Source: Oscillospiraceae bacterium (GTDB lineage: Bacteria > Bacillota > Clostridia > Oscillospirales > Oscillospiraceae). From it: 36,318 nucleotides of DNA. Shown piece after piece: positions 1 through 8,619 of the stretch. Each line of letters opens with the position of its first letter. Position 1 is the stretch's first letter. The position numbers and the translations under genes are program-made. The stretch is taken from assembly GCA_031262065.1 (NCBI GenBank), contig JAISIK010000010.1, positions 1 through 36,318 of the forward strand. The letters are read 5' to 3'. Below the pieces are notes generated by a model. The model was given only the letters and a program-made list of their open reading frames with translations, did no database searches and was not told the DNA's origin.

Positions 1-641
1 AAGATGACTTTTTGCAGCCCCGTCGAAAATTGGGAAATCGGCATATACGCGCCGGAGATGAAGCCGTAGCCCGCGCTGACAATCGTGCCGACTGCCGACA
101 TCTGCCCTTCGGTTCTCAAAAAATGGTTCACGATACTCGAAAGCGCCGTGCCGAACATGGTCAAAAGGAAGACGTCCAGCAGGAGCAGAAGAACGTCCCA
201 CGCCGACATATAAAAGCCCGAAAACGCCTGATAGCCCAAAAGCGCCGCGGCTGCGACAAGGCAGACCAAAAGGGTAGACAGCAAGCTCGCGGTGTAGTAG
301 CCCAGCGCTAGGGTCGAGCCCTTGACGGGCGCGATGGTTAAATCGCGCAGGCTGCCGGTAACCTTATCTTGCACCATGAGCAGGTTCGAGCAAAACGCCA
401 CCGTCACGCAGGACACGGCGAGAATCGACGAGACGAGTTGGCTGGTGACAAAGGCGTCAATCAAGTTGCCGGGAATATGCAAAGAGGGCGGCAGCGCAGA
501 GGCAAAGCTGTCCCGATAGACGTTGCTGAGGAAGGTCGCATAGAGCACAAGAAGAATCAAGGGCGTAATGAGCGAGGAGAAAAACATGCCCTTATCCTTG
601 AAAAAGAGCCGCGTGTTTCGCTTAACAAGTGCGCTCAGCAT
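1..641 (-). CDS. ABC-2 type transporter permease (3' part cut by window edge)
   Basis: Integral membrane half of an ABC-2 exporter; the ATPase gene lies just upstream. The frame is open from the ATG at 641 to the left edge, about 213 residues, so the C-terminus is missing. It begins MLSALVKRNTRLFFKDKG, a cytosolic start typical of ABC-2 permeases. Several hydrophobic segments follow, and a segment near residue 95 (VQDKVTGSLRDLTIAPVKG) matches the conserved cytosolic loop of this family. The ATG overlaps the ATPase stop by 7 nt and has AGGAGGTG about 8 nt upstream, so the two are translationally coupled. The substrate cannot be told; drug, peptide or lipid export are all possible. Confidence 0.85.
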   Translation of the reverse strand, partial: MLSALVKRNTRLFFKDKGMFFSSLITPLILLVLYATFLSNVYRDSFASALPPSLHIPGNLIDAFVTSQLVSSILAVSCVTVAFCSNLLMVQDKVTGSLRDLTIAPVKGSTLALGYYTASLLSTLLVCLVAAAALLGYQAFSGFYMSAWDVLLLLLDVFLLTMFGTALSSIVNHFLRTEGQMSAVGTIVSAGYGFISGAYMPISQFSTGLQKVI

Positions 642-1552
642 GCTTTTTCACCTCCTGTCAGTTTCTTTCCCGTTGCGGCAAGGAAGACGTCGTCCATCGT
701 GCCCTTCGTGACCTCAAAATCCTGAAACAGGGCTGGATTTTGTGCAATCCATTGCGCCGCAACCGCAGTGTTTTCAATGGCGATGCGGTAGGCGTCGCGA
801 ATTTGCGTGTAGGGCAGAGCCATCGCCTGCACCTGCGCCGAACTGACGCCGTAGAGCGTGATAAAGTCGCCGGTGTAGGTGTTTTTCAGCTCCAAGGGCG
901 TGCCGCCTGCGATAATCTTGCCGCCGTCAATGATGACGACATAATCGGCGTCCGCAGCCTCCTCCATGTAGTGCGTGGTGAGAAAGACGGTCATATTTTC
1001 CTCTTTCCGCAGACGATCGATAACCTGCCAAAGCAGGCGGCGGGTCTGCGGGTCAAGCCCCGTCGTCGGTTCGTCGAGGATGAGAATGCGCGGGCGGTGC
1101 AGGAGGGCGCGGGCAATATCGATGCGCCTGCGCTGTCCGCCGGAGAGCTTCTTTACAGGTCTTTTCAAAAGGTCTTCAAAATCCAAAAGCTGCGCAACTT
1201 CCGACAGGCGCTTGCGAAAAGCAGCCCCCGTAATGCCGTAGAGCGCGGCGCGGCAGGCAAGATTGTCGGAAACCGTCAGCTCCTTGTCGAGCACGGAGCT
1301 TTGAAACACCACGCCAAGCTCCCGCTTGACCGCGTCAACCTTGTGATCCAAATCATTGCCTGCGATGATGAGCGTGCCCGCGTCCTTGCGCAGTTGCCCG
1401 CACAGAATGTGGATGGTCGTGCTCTTCCCCGCGCCGTTCACGCCCAAAAACGCAAACAGTTCGCCCTCTTTGACGCGAAAGCTGATGTCCTGCACCGCCT
1501 GCACATCGCCGTAAGCCTTGCTCAAGTGCGAAATTTCGATGATATTATTCAT
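635..1552 (-). CDS. ABC transporter ATP-binding protein (ABC-2 exporter ATPase)
   Basis: Cytosolic ATPase that powers the permease downstream. From the ATG at 1552 it is 305 residues. Walker A GVNGAGKST is at about 37-45, the signature LSGGQ at 136-140, and Walker B ILILDEP at 156-162, followed by GLDP and an H-loop (LTTHYMEE). The C-terminal extension after residue 220 is usual for DrrA/NatA-type daunorubicin or multidrug ATPases. An in-frame start five codons upstream exists, but GGAGGGC sits correctly before the ATG at 1552. The gene overlaps the end of the M18 peptidase by 8 nt and the permease by 7 nt, giving one tightly packed operon. Confidence 0.93.
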   Translation of the reverse strand: MNNIIEISHLSKAYGDVQAVQDISFRVKEGELFAFLGVNGAGKSTTIHILCGQLRKDAGTLIIAGNDLDHKVDAVKRELGVVFQSSVLDKELTVSDNLACRAALYGITGAAFRKRLSEVAQLLDFEDLLKRPVKKLSGGQRRRIDIARALLHRPRILILDEPTTGLDPQTRRLLWQVIDRLRKEENMTVFLTTHYMEEAADADYVVIIDGGKIIAGGTPLELKNTYTGDFITLYGVSSAQVQAMALPYTQIRDAYRIAIENTAVAAQWIAQNPALFQDFEVTKGTMDDVFLAATGKKLTGGEKAC

Positions 1553-2825
1553 GTGCGCCCTCCGCAAAGAATGCCTCGCAAAGCCTGCACAGCGCCTCTT
1601 GATCCTTTACGCCCATCAGCTCGCGCGCCGAGTGCATGGCAAGAATCGGCACGCCGATATCCGCGCCGGGCATGGCAAGAAGCGCAGTCGCCATCGAGCC
1701 GACCGTGCCGCCGCCGGGCTGGTCTGCGCGGTTACGATAGATTTGCAGCGGGATCGCGTTCTTTTTGCATAGGGCGGCGACGATCGCGCAGGTCTCCGCC
1801 TCGGAGGAGTAGCTGGCGCTGCGTTTGAGCGCAACGCCGCGGTTGAGGTACGGCGCGCAGGAGGGATCCGCCAGCTCCGGGTGGTTCGGATGCACGGCGT
1901 GCGCTGCGTCGCAGGAGAGGAACATGCCGCTCACACAGGCGTCGAGCATCTCTTCGCGGCGCATGCCCAAGGCAAGCGCGATTTTCTCCAGAAGCACGCT
2001 TAAAAAGCTGCTGTCCGCCCCGCGGCGGGTATTGCTGCCGATTTCCTCGTTGTCGTAGAGAACGGCGACGTTTAGCCCCGCGCCGTTTGCCTGCACAAGG
2101 GCGTTGAGGCAGGCATGCACGGAGGTGATATTGTCCAGTCGCGGCGAGGAGAGCATATCCTGCGCAAAGCCTACGAGCGCGGGCTTTTCCGCGCAGTACA
2201 CCGTCAGCTCAAAGGAGGCAATCTCTTCTGCGGAAACGCCCAGCTTGGAAGCAAGGGTTTTCAGGAAATAGCCGTCTTTCTCCCACGATTCTTCCACCGT
2301 GCGGCAGATGGGAAGCAGGTCGATATTCGCTTTCAGCGCGACGCCCTTGTTGACATCGCGGTTGATGTGAATCGCGAGATTGGGGATGGTCAAAAGCGGC
2401 TCGTCCCACTTTACAAGCCTGCGTTCGGGCTTCATGGGGTCGTCCGTGTAGAGCATCACCGCGCCCGCAAGAGAGAGCGGGCGGTCGAGCCAGGTATTTT
2501 GAATCATGCCGCCGTAGGGCTCAATGTTCAGCCTGCAGCAGCCGCCCGCTACGCTCTCGGGCGACGACTTCACGCGAAGGCAGGGCGAGTCTGTGTGCGC
2601 AGCCGCGATGCGCAGAACCGCGGGCTTTTCGCCGACGGTAAAGGCGGCAAGCGACGTGCCGCAGGAGACGTAGTAACGCCCGCCTGTTTCGACAGGAAAC
2701 GCCCCGCCGAGGTGCAGCGCGGAAAAGCCGTTGTCCCGGAGGAAGGCTTCCGCTTCGGAAACGGTATGGTAGGCAGATACGCTGCGCTCGAGCATGCGCA
2801 TCAGGTCGCAAACAGCATAAGACAT
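1545..2825 (-). CDS. apeB: M18 family aminopeptidase
   Basis: Cytosolic dinuclear-metal aminopeptidase that removes N-terminal residues from peptides; 426 residues, normal length for M18. Metal and catalytic motifs are visible: AAHTDSPCLRVK near residue 75 (His77 and Asp79), LYDNEEIGS near 260, SCDAAHAVHPNH near 305 and PILAMHSARE near the C-terminus. The ATG at 2825 is preceded by an AAAGGAG site. It is the first gene of a minus-strand operon with the ABC-2 exporter, though a functional link to export is not shown. The symbol is given for the family; the exact paralogue is not certain. Confidence 0.93.
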   Translation of the reverse strand: MSYAVCDLMRMLERSVSAYHTVSEAEAFLRDNGFSALHLGGAFPVETGGRYYVSCGTSLAAFTVGEKPAVLRIAAAHTDSPCLRVKSSPESVAGGCCRLNIEPYGGMIQNTWLDRPLSLAGAVMLYTDDPMKPERRLVKWDEPLLTIPNLAIHINRDVNKGVALKANIDLLPICRTVEESWEKDGYFLKTLASKLGVSAEEIASFELTVYCAEKPALVGFAQDMLSSPRLDNITSVHACLNALVQANGAGLNVAVLYDNEEIGSNTRRGADSSFLSVLLEKIALALGMRREEMLDACVSGMFLSCDAAHAVHPNHPELADPSCAPYLNRGVALKRSASYSSEAETCAIVAALCKKNAIPLQIYRNRADQPGGGTVGSMATALLAMPGADIGVPILAMHSARELMGVKDQEALCRLCEAFFAEGAHE

Positions 2826-2853
2826 AACAAAACTCCTTTATTGCAGTATCCAC

Positions 2854-2882
2854 AGTATAACACGTCCCCTGTGCAGAAGCAA
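2854..2882 (-). promoter_or_regulatory. Promoter for the M18-ABC operon
   Basis: On the minus strand, -35 TTGCTT (2877-2882) and -10 TATACT (2854-2859) are separated by 17 nt. The site lies about 30 nt before the M18 start codon and is back to back with the fhs promoter. Confidence 0.6.
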
Positions 2883-2892
2883 GGGGGAGGCA

Positions 2893-2921
2893 TTGACGCG
2901 GCGGCGCGCAGATGGTATAAT
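2893..2921 (+). promoter_or_regulatory. Promoter for the fhs-fchA-folD operon
   Basis: -35 TTGACG (2893-2898), 17-nt spacer and a perfect -10 TATAAT (2916-2921), about 30 nt before the fhs start codon. This is a strong housekeeping sigma-A type promoter. Confidence 0.82.
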
Positions 2922-2951
2922 TTACAGCATTAAGGGAAACGGAGAAGTCTC

Positions 2952-4616
2952 ATGAGAACGGATATTGAAATTGCGCAGGAAACGCCGATGCGCCCCATCA
3001 CGGAAATCGCCGCGCTTGCGGGCATTGACGAGAACTGTATTGAGCAGTACGGAAGGTATAAGGCGAAGGTAGACGCTGCGCGCGTGCAGGGGCAGGGCGA
3101 TGCGGGCAAATTGATTCTTGTCACCGCCATCAACCCCACTCCGGCAGGGGAGGGTAAAACCACGACGACCGTCGGGCTTGCAGACGCACTTCGCAAGTGC
3201 GGTAAGCGGGCAATGCTTGCCCTGCGTGAGCCGTCGCTCGGGCCGGTGTTCGGCATCAAAGGCGGCGCTGCGGGCGGCGGCTATGCGCAGGTTGTGCCCA
3301 TGGAGGACATCAATCTGCACTTTACGGGCGATTTCCACGCAATCGGCGCAGCAAACAATCTGCTCGCCGCGCTTTTGGATAACCACATTCACCACGGCAA
3401 CCGCCTGAATATCGACACCCGCCGTATTGTGTGGAAGCGCTGCGTGGATATGAACGACCGCCAGCTTCGCAACGTCGTAGACGGGCTCGGCGGCAGAATC
3501 AACGGCACGCCCCGCGAGGACGGCTTTGATATTACCGTCGCCTCCGAAGTGATGGCGGTGCTGTGTCTGGCAAGCGATATTTCCGACTTGAAAGACAGGC
3601 TTGCGCGCATGATTGTCGCCTATAATTTCGAGGAAAAACCCGTCACCGCAGGCGACCTGCAGGCGCAGGGCGCAATGGCTGCGCTGCTGAAAGACGCGCT
3701 CAAGCCGAATCTTGTGCAGACGCTCGAGCACACGCCCGCCTTTATCCACGGTGGACCGTTTGCCAACATCGCCCACGGCTGTAACTCTGTCGCTGCAACG
3801 AAACTTGCCATGAAGCTCGCGGACTACACCGTCACGGAGGCGGGCTTCGGCGCAGATTTGGGCGCGGAAAAATTCTTGGATATTAAGTGCCGCATGGCGG
3901 GGCTGCAGCCACATTGCGTGGTGCTTGTCGCCACCGTGCGGGCGCTGAAGTACAACGGCGGCGTCTCGAAAAACGATCTCGGCGCGGAGAATCTGGACGC
4001 CTTGGAAAAGGGGCTGCCGAATCTTCTGCAGCATGTGGAGAATATCACGCAGGTCTACAATCTTCCCTGCGTCGTGGCAATCAACCGCTTCCCGCTCGAC
4101 ACGCAGGCGGAGCTTTCCCTCATTGAAGAGAAGTGCCGCGCCATGGGCGTGAACGTCGCCCTCTCCGAGGTTTGGGCAAAGGGCGGCGAGGGCGGAAAAG
4201 CGCTGGCGGACGAGGTGATTCGCCTCTGCGAAACCCCGAGCGAATTTGCGTATTCCTACGCGCTGGACAGTTCGATTGAGGAGAAAATCCGCGCCATTGT
4301 CACAAAAATCTACCGCGGCGACGATGTGATTTTCACGCCCGCTGCGCGTAAGCAAATGGCTGCGCTCACTGCGCTGGGCTATGATACGCTGCCCATCTGC
4401 ATGGCAAAGACGCAGTATTCCTTTTCCGACGATGCAAAGCTGCTCGGTGCGCCGCGCGGCTTCACCGTGACGGTGCGCAATATCAAGGTCAGCGCGGGCG
4501 CGGGCTTCCTCGTCGCGTTAACGGGCGATATTATGACCATGCCGGGGCTTCCGAAGCTGCCCGCCGCGCAGCGCATCGATATTGACGAGCGCGGCAGAAT
4601 TTCCGGCCTTTTCTAG
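2952..4616 (+). CDS. fhs: Formate-tetrahydrofolate ligase
   Basis: Joins formate to tetrahydrofolate using ATP to give 10-formyl-THF, the entry step of the methyl branch of the Wood-Ljungdahl pathway and a source of formyl groups for purines. It is 554 residues, the usual family length. The P-loop-like ATP site [18 protein letters not shown] is at 63-80. [32 protein letters not shown] and the C-terminal [15 protein letters not shown] are characteristic of the family. The ATG follows GGAGAAG. It heads an operon with fchA and folD, spaced 9-10 nt apart, so the cell can take formate to methylene-THF or run the reverse. Confidence 0.97.
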   Translation: MRTDIEIAQETPMRPITEIAALAGIDENCIEQYGRYKAKVDAARVQGQGDAGKLILVTAINPTPAGEGKTTTTVGLADALRKCGKRAMLALREPSLGPVFGIKGGAAGGGYAQVVPMEDINLHFTGDFHAIGAANNLLAALLDNHIHHGNRLNIDTRRIVWKRCVDMNDRQLRNVVDGLGGRINGTPREDGFDITVASEVMAVLCLASDISDLKDRLARMIVAYNFEEKPVTAGDLQAQGAMAALLKDALKPNLVQTLEHTPAFIHGGPFANIAHGCNSVAATKLAMKLADYTVTEAGFGADLGAEKFLDIKCRMAGLQPHCVVLVATVRALKYNGGVSKNDLGAENLDALEKGLPNLLQHVENITQVYNLPCVVAINRFPLDTQAELSLIEEKCRAMGVNVALSEVWAKGGEGGKALADEVIRLCETPSEFAYSYALDSSIEEKIRAIVTKIYRGDDVIFTPAARKQMAALTALGYDTLPICMAKTQYSFSDDAKLLGAPRGFTVTVRNIKVSAGAGFLVALTGDIMTMPGLPKLPAAQRIDIDERGRISGLF

Positions 4617-4625
4617 GAGCTTTTT

Positions 4626-5240
4626 ATGGATATCACAAACGAATCTTGCGGCGAGTTTCTTGCCGCGCTTGCATCGAACGCACCCACGCCCGGCGGCGGC
4701 GGGGCAGCTGCGCTGGTCGGCGCGGTGGGTATGGCGCTGGGCAATATGGTCGGCAATCTCACGGTCGGCAAGAAAACGTACGCCGCCGTGGAGGACGAAA
4801 TTAAGCAGCTTTTATCGCGCTGCGACGCCTTGCAGAAAGACCTGTTGGACATGGTCGCGCAGGATGCAGCCTGCTTTGCGCCGCTTGCCAAAGCCTACGG
4901 CATTTCTAAGGACGACCCCACGCGCCCGCTCGTTTTAGAGCAGGCGCTGGCAGTCGCCTGCTCTGCGCCGCTGCGCATTATGGAGCTTTGCTGCGAGGCG
5001 ATTGCGCAAATCCGCGTTTTTGCCGAAAAAGGCAGTCGCATGGCGGTTTCCGACGCAGGCTGCGCGGCGGTGATCTGCAAGGCAGCGCTGCAAAGCGCGA
5101 GCCTGAACGTCTTCATCAACACAAAGTCCATGCAAAACCGCGAGGCTGCCGAGGCGCGCAATCTGCGGGCAAAGGCGATGCTGGACGAATACTGCGCCAT
5201 GGCGGACGAGATTTTCACCGCCGTGCGGGCGAAATTGTAG
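4626..5240 (+). CDS. fchA: Methenyltetrahydrofolate cyclohydrolase, cyclodeaminase-like (FchA)
   Basis: A 204-residue, mostly helical protein of the formiminotransferase-cyclodeaminase C-terminal domain family. Stand-alone members beside fhs interconvert 10-formyl-THF and 5,10-methenyl-THF. The diagnostic N-terminal motif APTPGGGGAAALVGAVG starts near residue 19 and is followed by ALGNMVGNLTVGKK. Its gene sits between fhs and folD, which supports cyclohydrolase rather than formimino-deaminase activity. The ribosome site AGGAG is placed right after the fhs stop. The adjacent FolD lacks its usual cyclohydrolase lysine, so this protein is probably the working cyclohydrolase. Confidence 0.92.
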   Translation: MDITNESCGEFLAALASNAPTPGGGGAAALVGAVGMALGNMVGNLTVGKKTYAAVEDEIKQLLSRCDALQKDLLDMVAQDAACFAPLAKAYGISKDDPTRPLVLEQALAVACSAPLRIMELCCEAIAQIRVFAEKGSRMAVSDAGCAAVICKAALQSASLNVFINTKSMQNREAAEARNLRAKAMLDEYCAMADEIFTAVRAKL

Positions 5241-5250
5241 GAGGATTGCG

Positions 5251-6111
5251 ATGCAGCTTTTGGGAAAGCCCGTTGCAGACGCGCTTGCGGCGCGCTTGCA
5301 GCCGGAAATTGCCCGTTTGCAGGCAAAGGGCATTGTGCCAACGCTCGGCATTATTCGTTTGGGTGAGGAACACGGCGATTTGGCGTATGAAGCGGGCGCT
5401 GCAAAGCGGGCGCAGGCGCTCGGCATTGCCGTGAAAAAATACCTGCTTCCCGCAAACTGCGAAGAGCAGGCGCTTCTGCGCGTGATTGACGAGGTCAATG
5501 CAGACCCGCAGGTACACGGCGTGCTGCTCTTTCGTCCGCTGCCGAAGCATCTGCGCGATCGGCAGGCTGCAATTTGCAGCCGCTTGGACGCAAAAAAGGA
5601 CGTCGACTGCATGACGAGTCTTTCAAATGCCGCGGTGTTCGAGGGCGATTTTTCCCGCGGATTCGCACCCTGCACGCCGGAGGCATGCTTGGAAATCTTG
5701 GATTTTTACGGCGTTTCCTGCGCGGGAAAGCATGCCGTGGTTATCGGCAGAAGCCTTGTTGTCGGCAAGCCGATTGCGATGCTGCTGCTGGGAAGAGATG
5801 CAACCGTTACCGTCTGCCACACGAAAACCGAAAACCTGCCCGCGCTCTGCAGGCAGGCGGATATTCTTGTTTCTGCAGCGGGCGCGCTCGGCTCGCTCAC
5901 GGCGCAGCATGTGCGCGAGGGGCAAATTGTCCTCGATGTGTCGATCAATCTCGATGAACGCGGCTCGCTGGCGGGCGACGCGGTTTTTGCCGATATTGAA
6001 CCGATTGTCGCGGGCATTACGCCCGTGCCGCGCGGCGTGGGGAGCGTAACAAGCACCGTCTTGATGAAACATGTGGTTCTCGCGGCATCGCGGGAGGAAC
6101 GGAGGGACTGA
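5251..6111 (+). CDS. folD: FolD-type methylenetetrahydrofolate dehydrogenase, variant active site
   Basis: NAD(P)-dependent interconversion of methylene-THF and methenyl-THF; 286 residues. The Rossmann part is clear (VVIGRSLVVGKPIAMLLL at 163-180) and the C-terminal PVPRGVGSVTS replaces the common PGGVGPMT. In the catalytic segment Tyr46 is kept (DLAYEAGAAKR). The residue four places on, the lysine essential for cyclohydrolase in E. coli and human enzymes, is Ala50; a lysine is present only at +6 (Lys52). The usual QLPLP loop reads LLFRPLP. The substrate aspartate region KDVDCMT is intact. I infer a dehydrogenase that relies on FchA for the hydrolysis step. Confidence 0.93.
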   Translation: MQLLGKPVADALAARLQPEIARLQAKGIVPTLGIIRLGEEHGDLAYEAGAAKRAQALGIAVKKYLLPANCEEQALLRVIDEVNADPQVHGVLLFRPLPKHLRDRQAAICSRLDAKKDVDCMTSLSNAAVFEGDFSRGFAPCTPEACLEILDFYGVSCAGKHAVVIGRSLVVGKPIAMLLLGRDATVTVCHTKTENLPALCRQADILVSAAGALGSLTAQHVREGQIVLDVSINLDERGSLAGDAVFADIEPIVAGITPVPRGVGSVTSTVLMKHVVLAASREERRD

Positions 6112-6113
6112 AC

Positions 6114-6518
6114 GTGTTCTTTAGAGAGCTGGGTACTACCTCGAGCACCGAAAAAATGACTACTGTGATTATTATTCTCGTTTTGCTCGTGTTTGCGCTC
6201 GTTTTCTTCCTTATTTTTTTCACGCTGGGGAAAGCAGCGCGTGAGCGCAGCAAAAATAACCGTTCGCCCCGCCTGACCGTCCCTGCAAAAATCGTGACAA
6301 GGCGCAGTGATGTATCGCGGCACATGCGCACGCAAAATACCATGCACGCCCATTCGGTCACCAGATATTATGTAACCTTTGAGTTTTCCGGCGGCGACCG
6401 CTTAGAGCTTCCTGTAAGCGCCTCGGAATATGGCTATCTTGCGGAGGGTGACCGCGGCAATCTTCGCTTTCAAGGCACGCGCTTCCTCGGCTTTGACAGA
6501 TTCAGCGCAAACAGTTGA
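6114..6518 (+). CDS. Membrane-anchored DUF2500-like protein
   Basis: A 134-residue protein with a GTG start (GGAGGG upstream) only 2 nt after the folD stop, so it is the last gene of the folate operon. One transmembrane helix lies at about 17-40 (TVIIILVLLVFALVFFLIFF). A basic linker follows, then a beta-rich soluble domain with RYYVTFEFSGGDRLELPV and FLGFDRF, which resembles DUF2500 proteins. The function of that family is not known. The operon position may reflect shared transcription rather than a role in folate metabolism. Confidence 0.78.
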   Translation: MFFRELGTTSSTEKMTTVIIILVLLVFALVFFLIFFTLGKAARERSKNNRSPRLTVPAKIVTRRSDVSRHMRTQNTMHAHSVTRYYVTFEFSGGDRLELPVSASEYGYLAEGDRGNLRFQGTRFLGFDRFSANS

Positions 6519-6543
6519 CTTTTGGCAAATTTCGAGGTAATAT
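6515..6543 (+). promoter_or_regulatory. Promoter for the glycosyltransferase gene
   Basis: TTGACT (6515-6520), 17-nt spacer, TAATAT (6538-6543), with an overlapping alternative -10 TATACT at 6541-6546. The -35 overlaps the stop codon of the DUF2500-like gene; the start codon is at 6571. Confidence 0.6.
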
Positions 6544-6570
6544 ACTGTTAGATTGATTGGCGGTGATGAG

Positions 6571-7488
6571 ATGCTCAGCGTTGTAATTCCCTCCTATAAC
6601 GAGCAGGAGATGGTTCCTGTGGCGGCGCGGGAAATCGGCGCGATTCTTCGCGCGCAGAAAATTGCCTACGAATTGCTGTTTATCGACGACGGCTCGCGCG
6701 ATGCAACGTGGAAGCAGATTTGCGCCGTCTCCGGCGAATCGGTGCGCGGGGTGCATTTTTCGCGCAATTTCGGCAAGGAGGCGGCAATTTTTGCCGGCTT
6801 GCAGCACGCCAAGGGCGACTGCGTGGCGGTGATTGACTGCGATTTGCAGCATCCGCCGGAGAAACTGGTGGAAATGTACCGCCTTTGGGAGCAGGGCGTG
6901 GAGGTTATCGAGGGCGTCAAGTCCGACCGTGGCAAGGAAAGCGCGCTGCACCGCATGAGCGCGGGGCTGTTTTACAAGCTCATCAGCCGCGCAACCAGGG
7001 TGGACATGTCGCACGCCTCCGACTTCAAACTGCTCGACCGCAAAGCGGTCAACGTGCTGGTGAATATGCGCGAAAAGCGGGCGTTTTTCCGCGCCCTGTC
7101 TTCGTGGGTGGGCTTTCGCACGGCGGAGGTTTCCTACGAAGTGCGCGCCCGCACGCAGGGCGAGTCGAAATGGTCAACCGGTGCGCTGATTCGCTACGCC
7201 CTGTCGAATATCACGGCATTTACCGCAGCGCCGCTGCATTTGGTAACGGTTTCGGGCATACTGACGATGCTCCTGTCTCTGGTGCTCGGCGGGATTGCCC
7301 TTGTGCAGAAAATCATGGGCGTTGCCCTCGGCGGCTTTACCACGGTGATTATTCTGCTCTTGTTCCTCGGCAGCCTGATTATGATTAGTTTGGGCATCAT
7401 CGGCTACTATGTAGGCAATATTTACGAAGAACTCAAAGACCGCCCGCGCTATATCGTCTCTGAAACCTGCGGCGGCAAGGAAGAATAG
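6571..7488 (+). CDS. GtrB/CsbB-like polyprenyl-phosphate glycosyltransferase (GT2)
   Basis: Membrane-bound family 2 glycosyltransferase that probably moves a sugar from a nucleotide donor to undecaprenyl phosphate on the inner leaflet. From the ATG at 6571 it is 305 residues. VVIPSYNE opens the fold, DDGS is at 39-42, and the metal-binding D-x-D reads IDCDLQHPP at 88-96. The acceptor-side motif QGESKWS is near 197-203. Two C-terminal membrane helices at about 222-247 and 254-283 fit the GtrB/DPM1 type. A TTG six codons upstream is possible, but the ATG has GGTGAT in place. The partner flippase and final transferase are not in the window. Confidence 0.9.
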   Translation: MLSVVIPSYNEQEMVPVAAREIGAILRAQKIAYELLFIDDGSRDATWKQICAVSGESVRGVHFSRNFGKEAAIFAGLQHAKGDCVAVIDCDLQHPPEKLVEMYRLWEQGVEVIEGVKSDRGKESALHRMSAGLFYKLISRATRVDMSHASDFKLLDRKAVNVLVNMREKRAFFRALSSWVGFRTAEVSYEVRARTQGESKWSTGALIRYALSNITAFTAAPLHLVTVSGILTMLLSLVLGGIALVQKIMGVALGGFTTVIILLLFLGSLIMISLGIIGYYVGNIYEELKDRPRYIVSETCGGKEE

Positions 7489-7564
7489 ACAAGCGCAGAC
7501 ATTTACAGCGTTTATTGTCTTTGTTGTGCTGGTTTTCTGCAATATCAGAGGAGGTGCAATCTGT

Positions 7565-8272
7565 ATGAATCCTTTAAGAGTGAAGATCATTAAACTGGGC
7601 ACTTCAAGATATTCAAGGATTTGGAAGTTTGTGAATAGAATTAAAAACACAACCTACTCCAAATTATTCATAATCACAGATGTTTCAGAAACTGCGCTGC
7701 CCGATGCAGATCATAATTACTCATATTCCGTTGAGTGTCTGTCAAAAAAGATTACGGTTACTGATAAAGAAGACCTTTCTCTTGGTTTTATGGATCAACC
7801 ATTTGATGATGATTGCTTTGCAAATAACATCTCCTATAAAAAGGGTATCGTAAGTCTGTCTGACGTGGACAGTATTTTTGCTGATAGCGGTGTAAATGTA
7901 GAAAATTTCTTTTTAATCATGATATATATGTTTATTATAACATATTATATTGAAGATGATTCTGGCGATACGTTATGCCATGATGACACACGTTCCTGCT
8001 TATTTGATATGTGTGGAAATAAAGAGGATATCATTCAAGCAGCAACTAGTCCATGCATTTGCTATGCATGTGAAAGCGCTCTGCGAGAGTCTGAATTGCC
8101 AATGGGCTTACTTGATACACTCAAAAAAGAACTTAAACGTATTAAAAAACACGCATTCTACCGAATAAAAGATTGGGTAACAAACCATCCCATATTGTCG
8201 TTGCTCATAACCTTTGTGTCTACGATAGCGATTAATGTATTGTCATCATTTTTATATGATTTTATCGTGTGA
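7565..8272 (+). CDS. Unrecognised AT-rich protein with Cys/His cluster and C-terminal membrane helix
   Basis: I do not recognise the family. It is 235 residues from the ATG at 7565, which has GGAGGTG about 9 nt upstream. The N-terminal 130 residues look like a folded alpha/beta domain. A candidate zinc site follows: His139, Cys145, Cys150, Cys164, Cys166 and Cys169 in CHDDTRSCLFDMC and PCICYAC. No HExxH protease motif is present. A basic segment (188-205) leads to one C-terminal helix at about 209-232, suggesting a tail anchor. Base composition is clearly lower in GC than both neighbours, a sign of transfer. A membrane-acting defence effector is possible but unproven. Confidence 0.75.
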   Translation: MNPLRVKIIKLGTSRYSRIWKFVNRIKNTTYSKLFIITDVSETALPDADHNYSYSVECLSKKITVTDKEDLSLGFMDQPFDDDCFANNISYKKGIVSLSDVDSIFADSGVNVENFFLIMIYMFIITYYIEDDSGDTLCHDDTRSCLFDMCGNKEDIIQAATSPCICYACESALRESELPMGLLDTLKKELKRIKKHAFYRIKDWVTNHPILSLLITFVSTIAINVLSSFLYDFIV

Positions 8273-8322
8273 TTGAAGAGCTTTGAAGATCTGCAGAACA
8301 CCCCTTTGTCAACAAAATAAGC

Positions 8323-8354
8323 GGAAGCCTGCGCAACCGCGCAGGCTTCCCTTT
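8323..8354. terminator. Bidirectional hairpin terminator
   Basis: A perfect 12-bp stem (GGAAGCCTGCGC / GCGCAGGCTTCC) with loop AACC, followed by CTTTT on the plus strand. It lies between the converging AT-rich gene (ends 8272) and the Cys-rich peptide gene (ends 8360), so it can serve both. Confidence 0.8.
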
Positions 8355-8359
8355 TGTAT

Positions 8360-8530
8360 TTAGCCGCAACCGCAGCCGCCGCACGAACCGCAAGAGCCGC
8401 ACGAACCACAGGAGTTCGACGCAGCCTCGCAGCCGCAACCGCAGCCTTCGTATGCAGCCATCACGCCGCAGCTGTCACAGCTGCTGCAGCCGCAGCTATC
8501 CGCTGCGAAGAATTGGGTCAGTTTGCACAT
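8360..8530 (-). CDS. Cys/Gly-rich small peptide (56 aa, 14 Cys)
   Basis: Short minus-strand gene starting at the ATG at 8530, which has GGAGGT 9 nt upstream; a start 15 codons earlier lacks such a site. The N-terminus MCKLTQFFAADSCG is leader-like. It is followed by CxC and CxxC runs and the tail CGSCGSCGSCGGCGCG, giving 14 Cys in 56 residues. No hydrophobic signal is seen. Such a composition suits a metal- or cluster-binding peptide or a modified Cys-rich (RiPP-type) precursor, but no radical-SAM or other maturase gene is in the window. A terminator follows directly. I know of no firm family assignment. Confidence 0.62.
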   Translation of the reverse strand: MCKLTQFFAADSCGCSSCDSCGVMAAYEGCGCGCEAASNSCGSCGSCGSCGGCGCG

Positions 8531-8619
8531 AATCCTTACCTCCGAATAAAATTTGGAGTTCCTCTCCGAAAGCATACTATGTCGAAGAGTGTCGGTTTGT
8601 GCTACGACTTTTCAAATTT

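Noticed and set aside
629-1828. Plus-strand open frame (399 codons) opposite the ABC ATPase and M18 genes
   Set aside because: Arg/Ala-rich shadow translation without domain features; the minus-strand genes are clearly real.
2922-4355. Long open frame on the minus strand (477 codons) opposite fhs
   Set aside because: It is an antisense shadow of a high-GC gene; fhs on the plus strand has full family motifs, a promoter and a ribosome site, while this frame has none.
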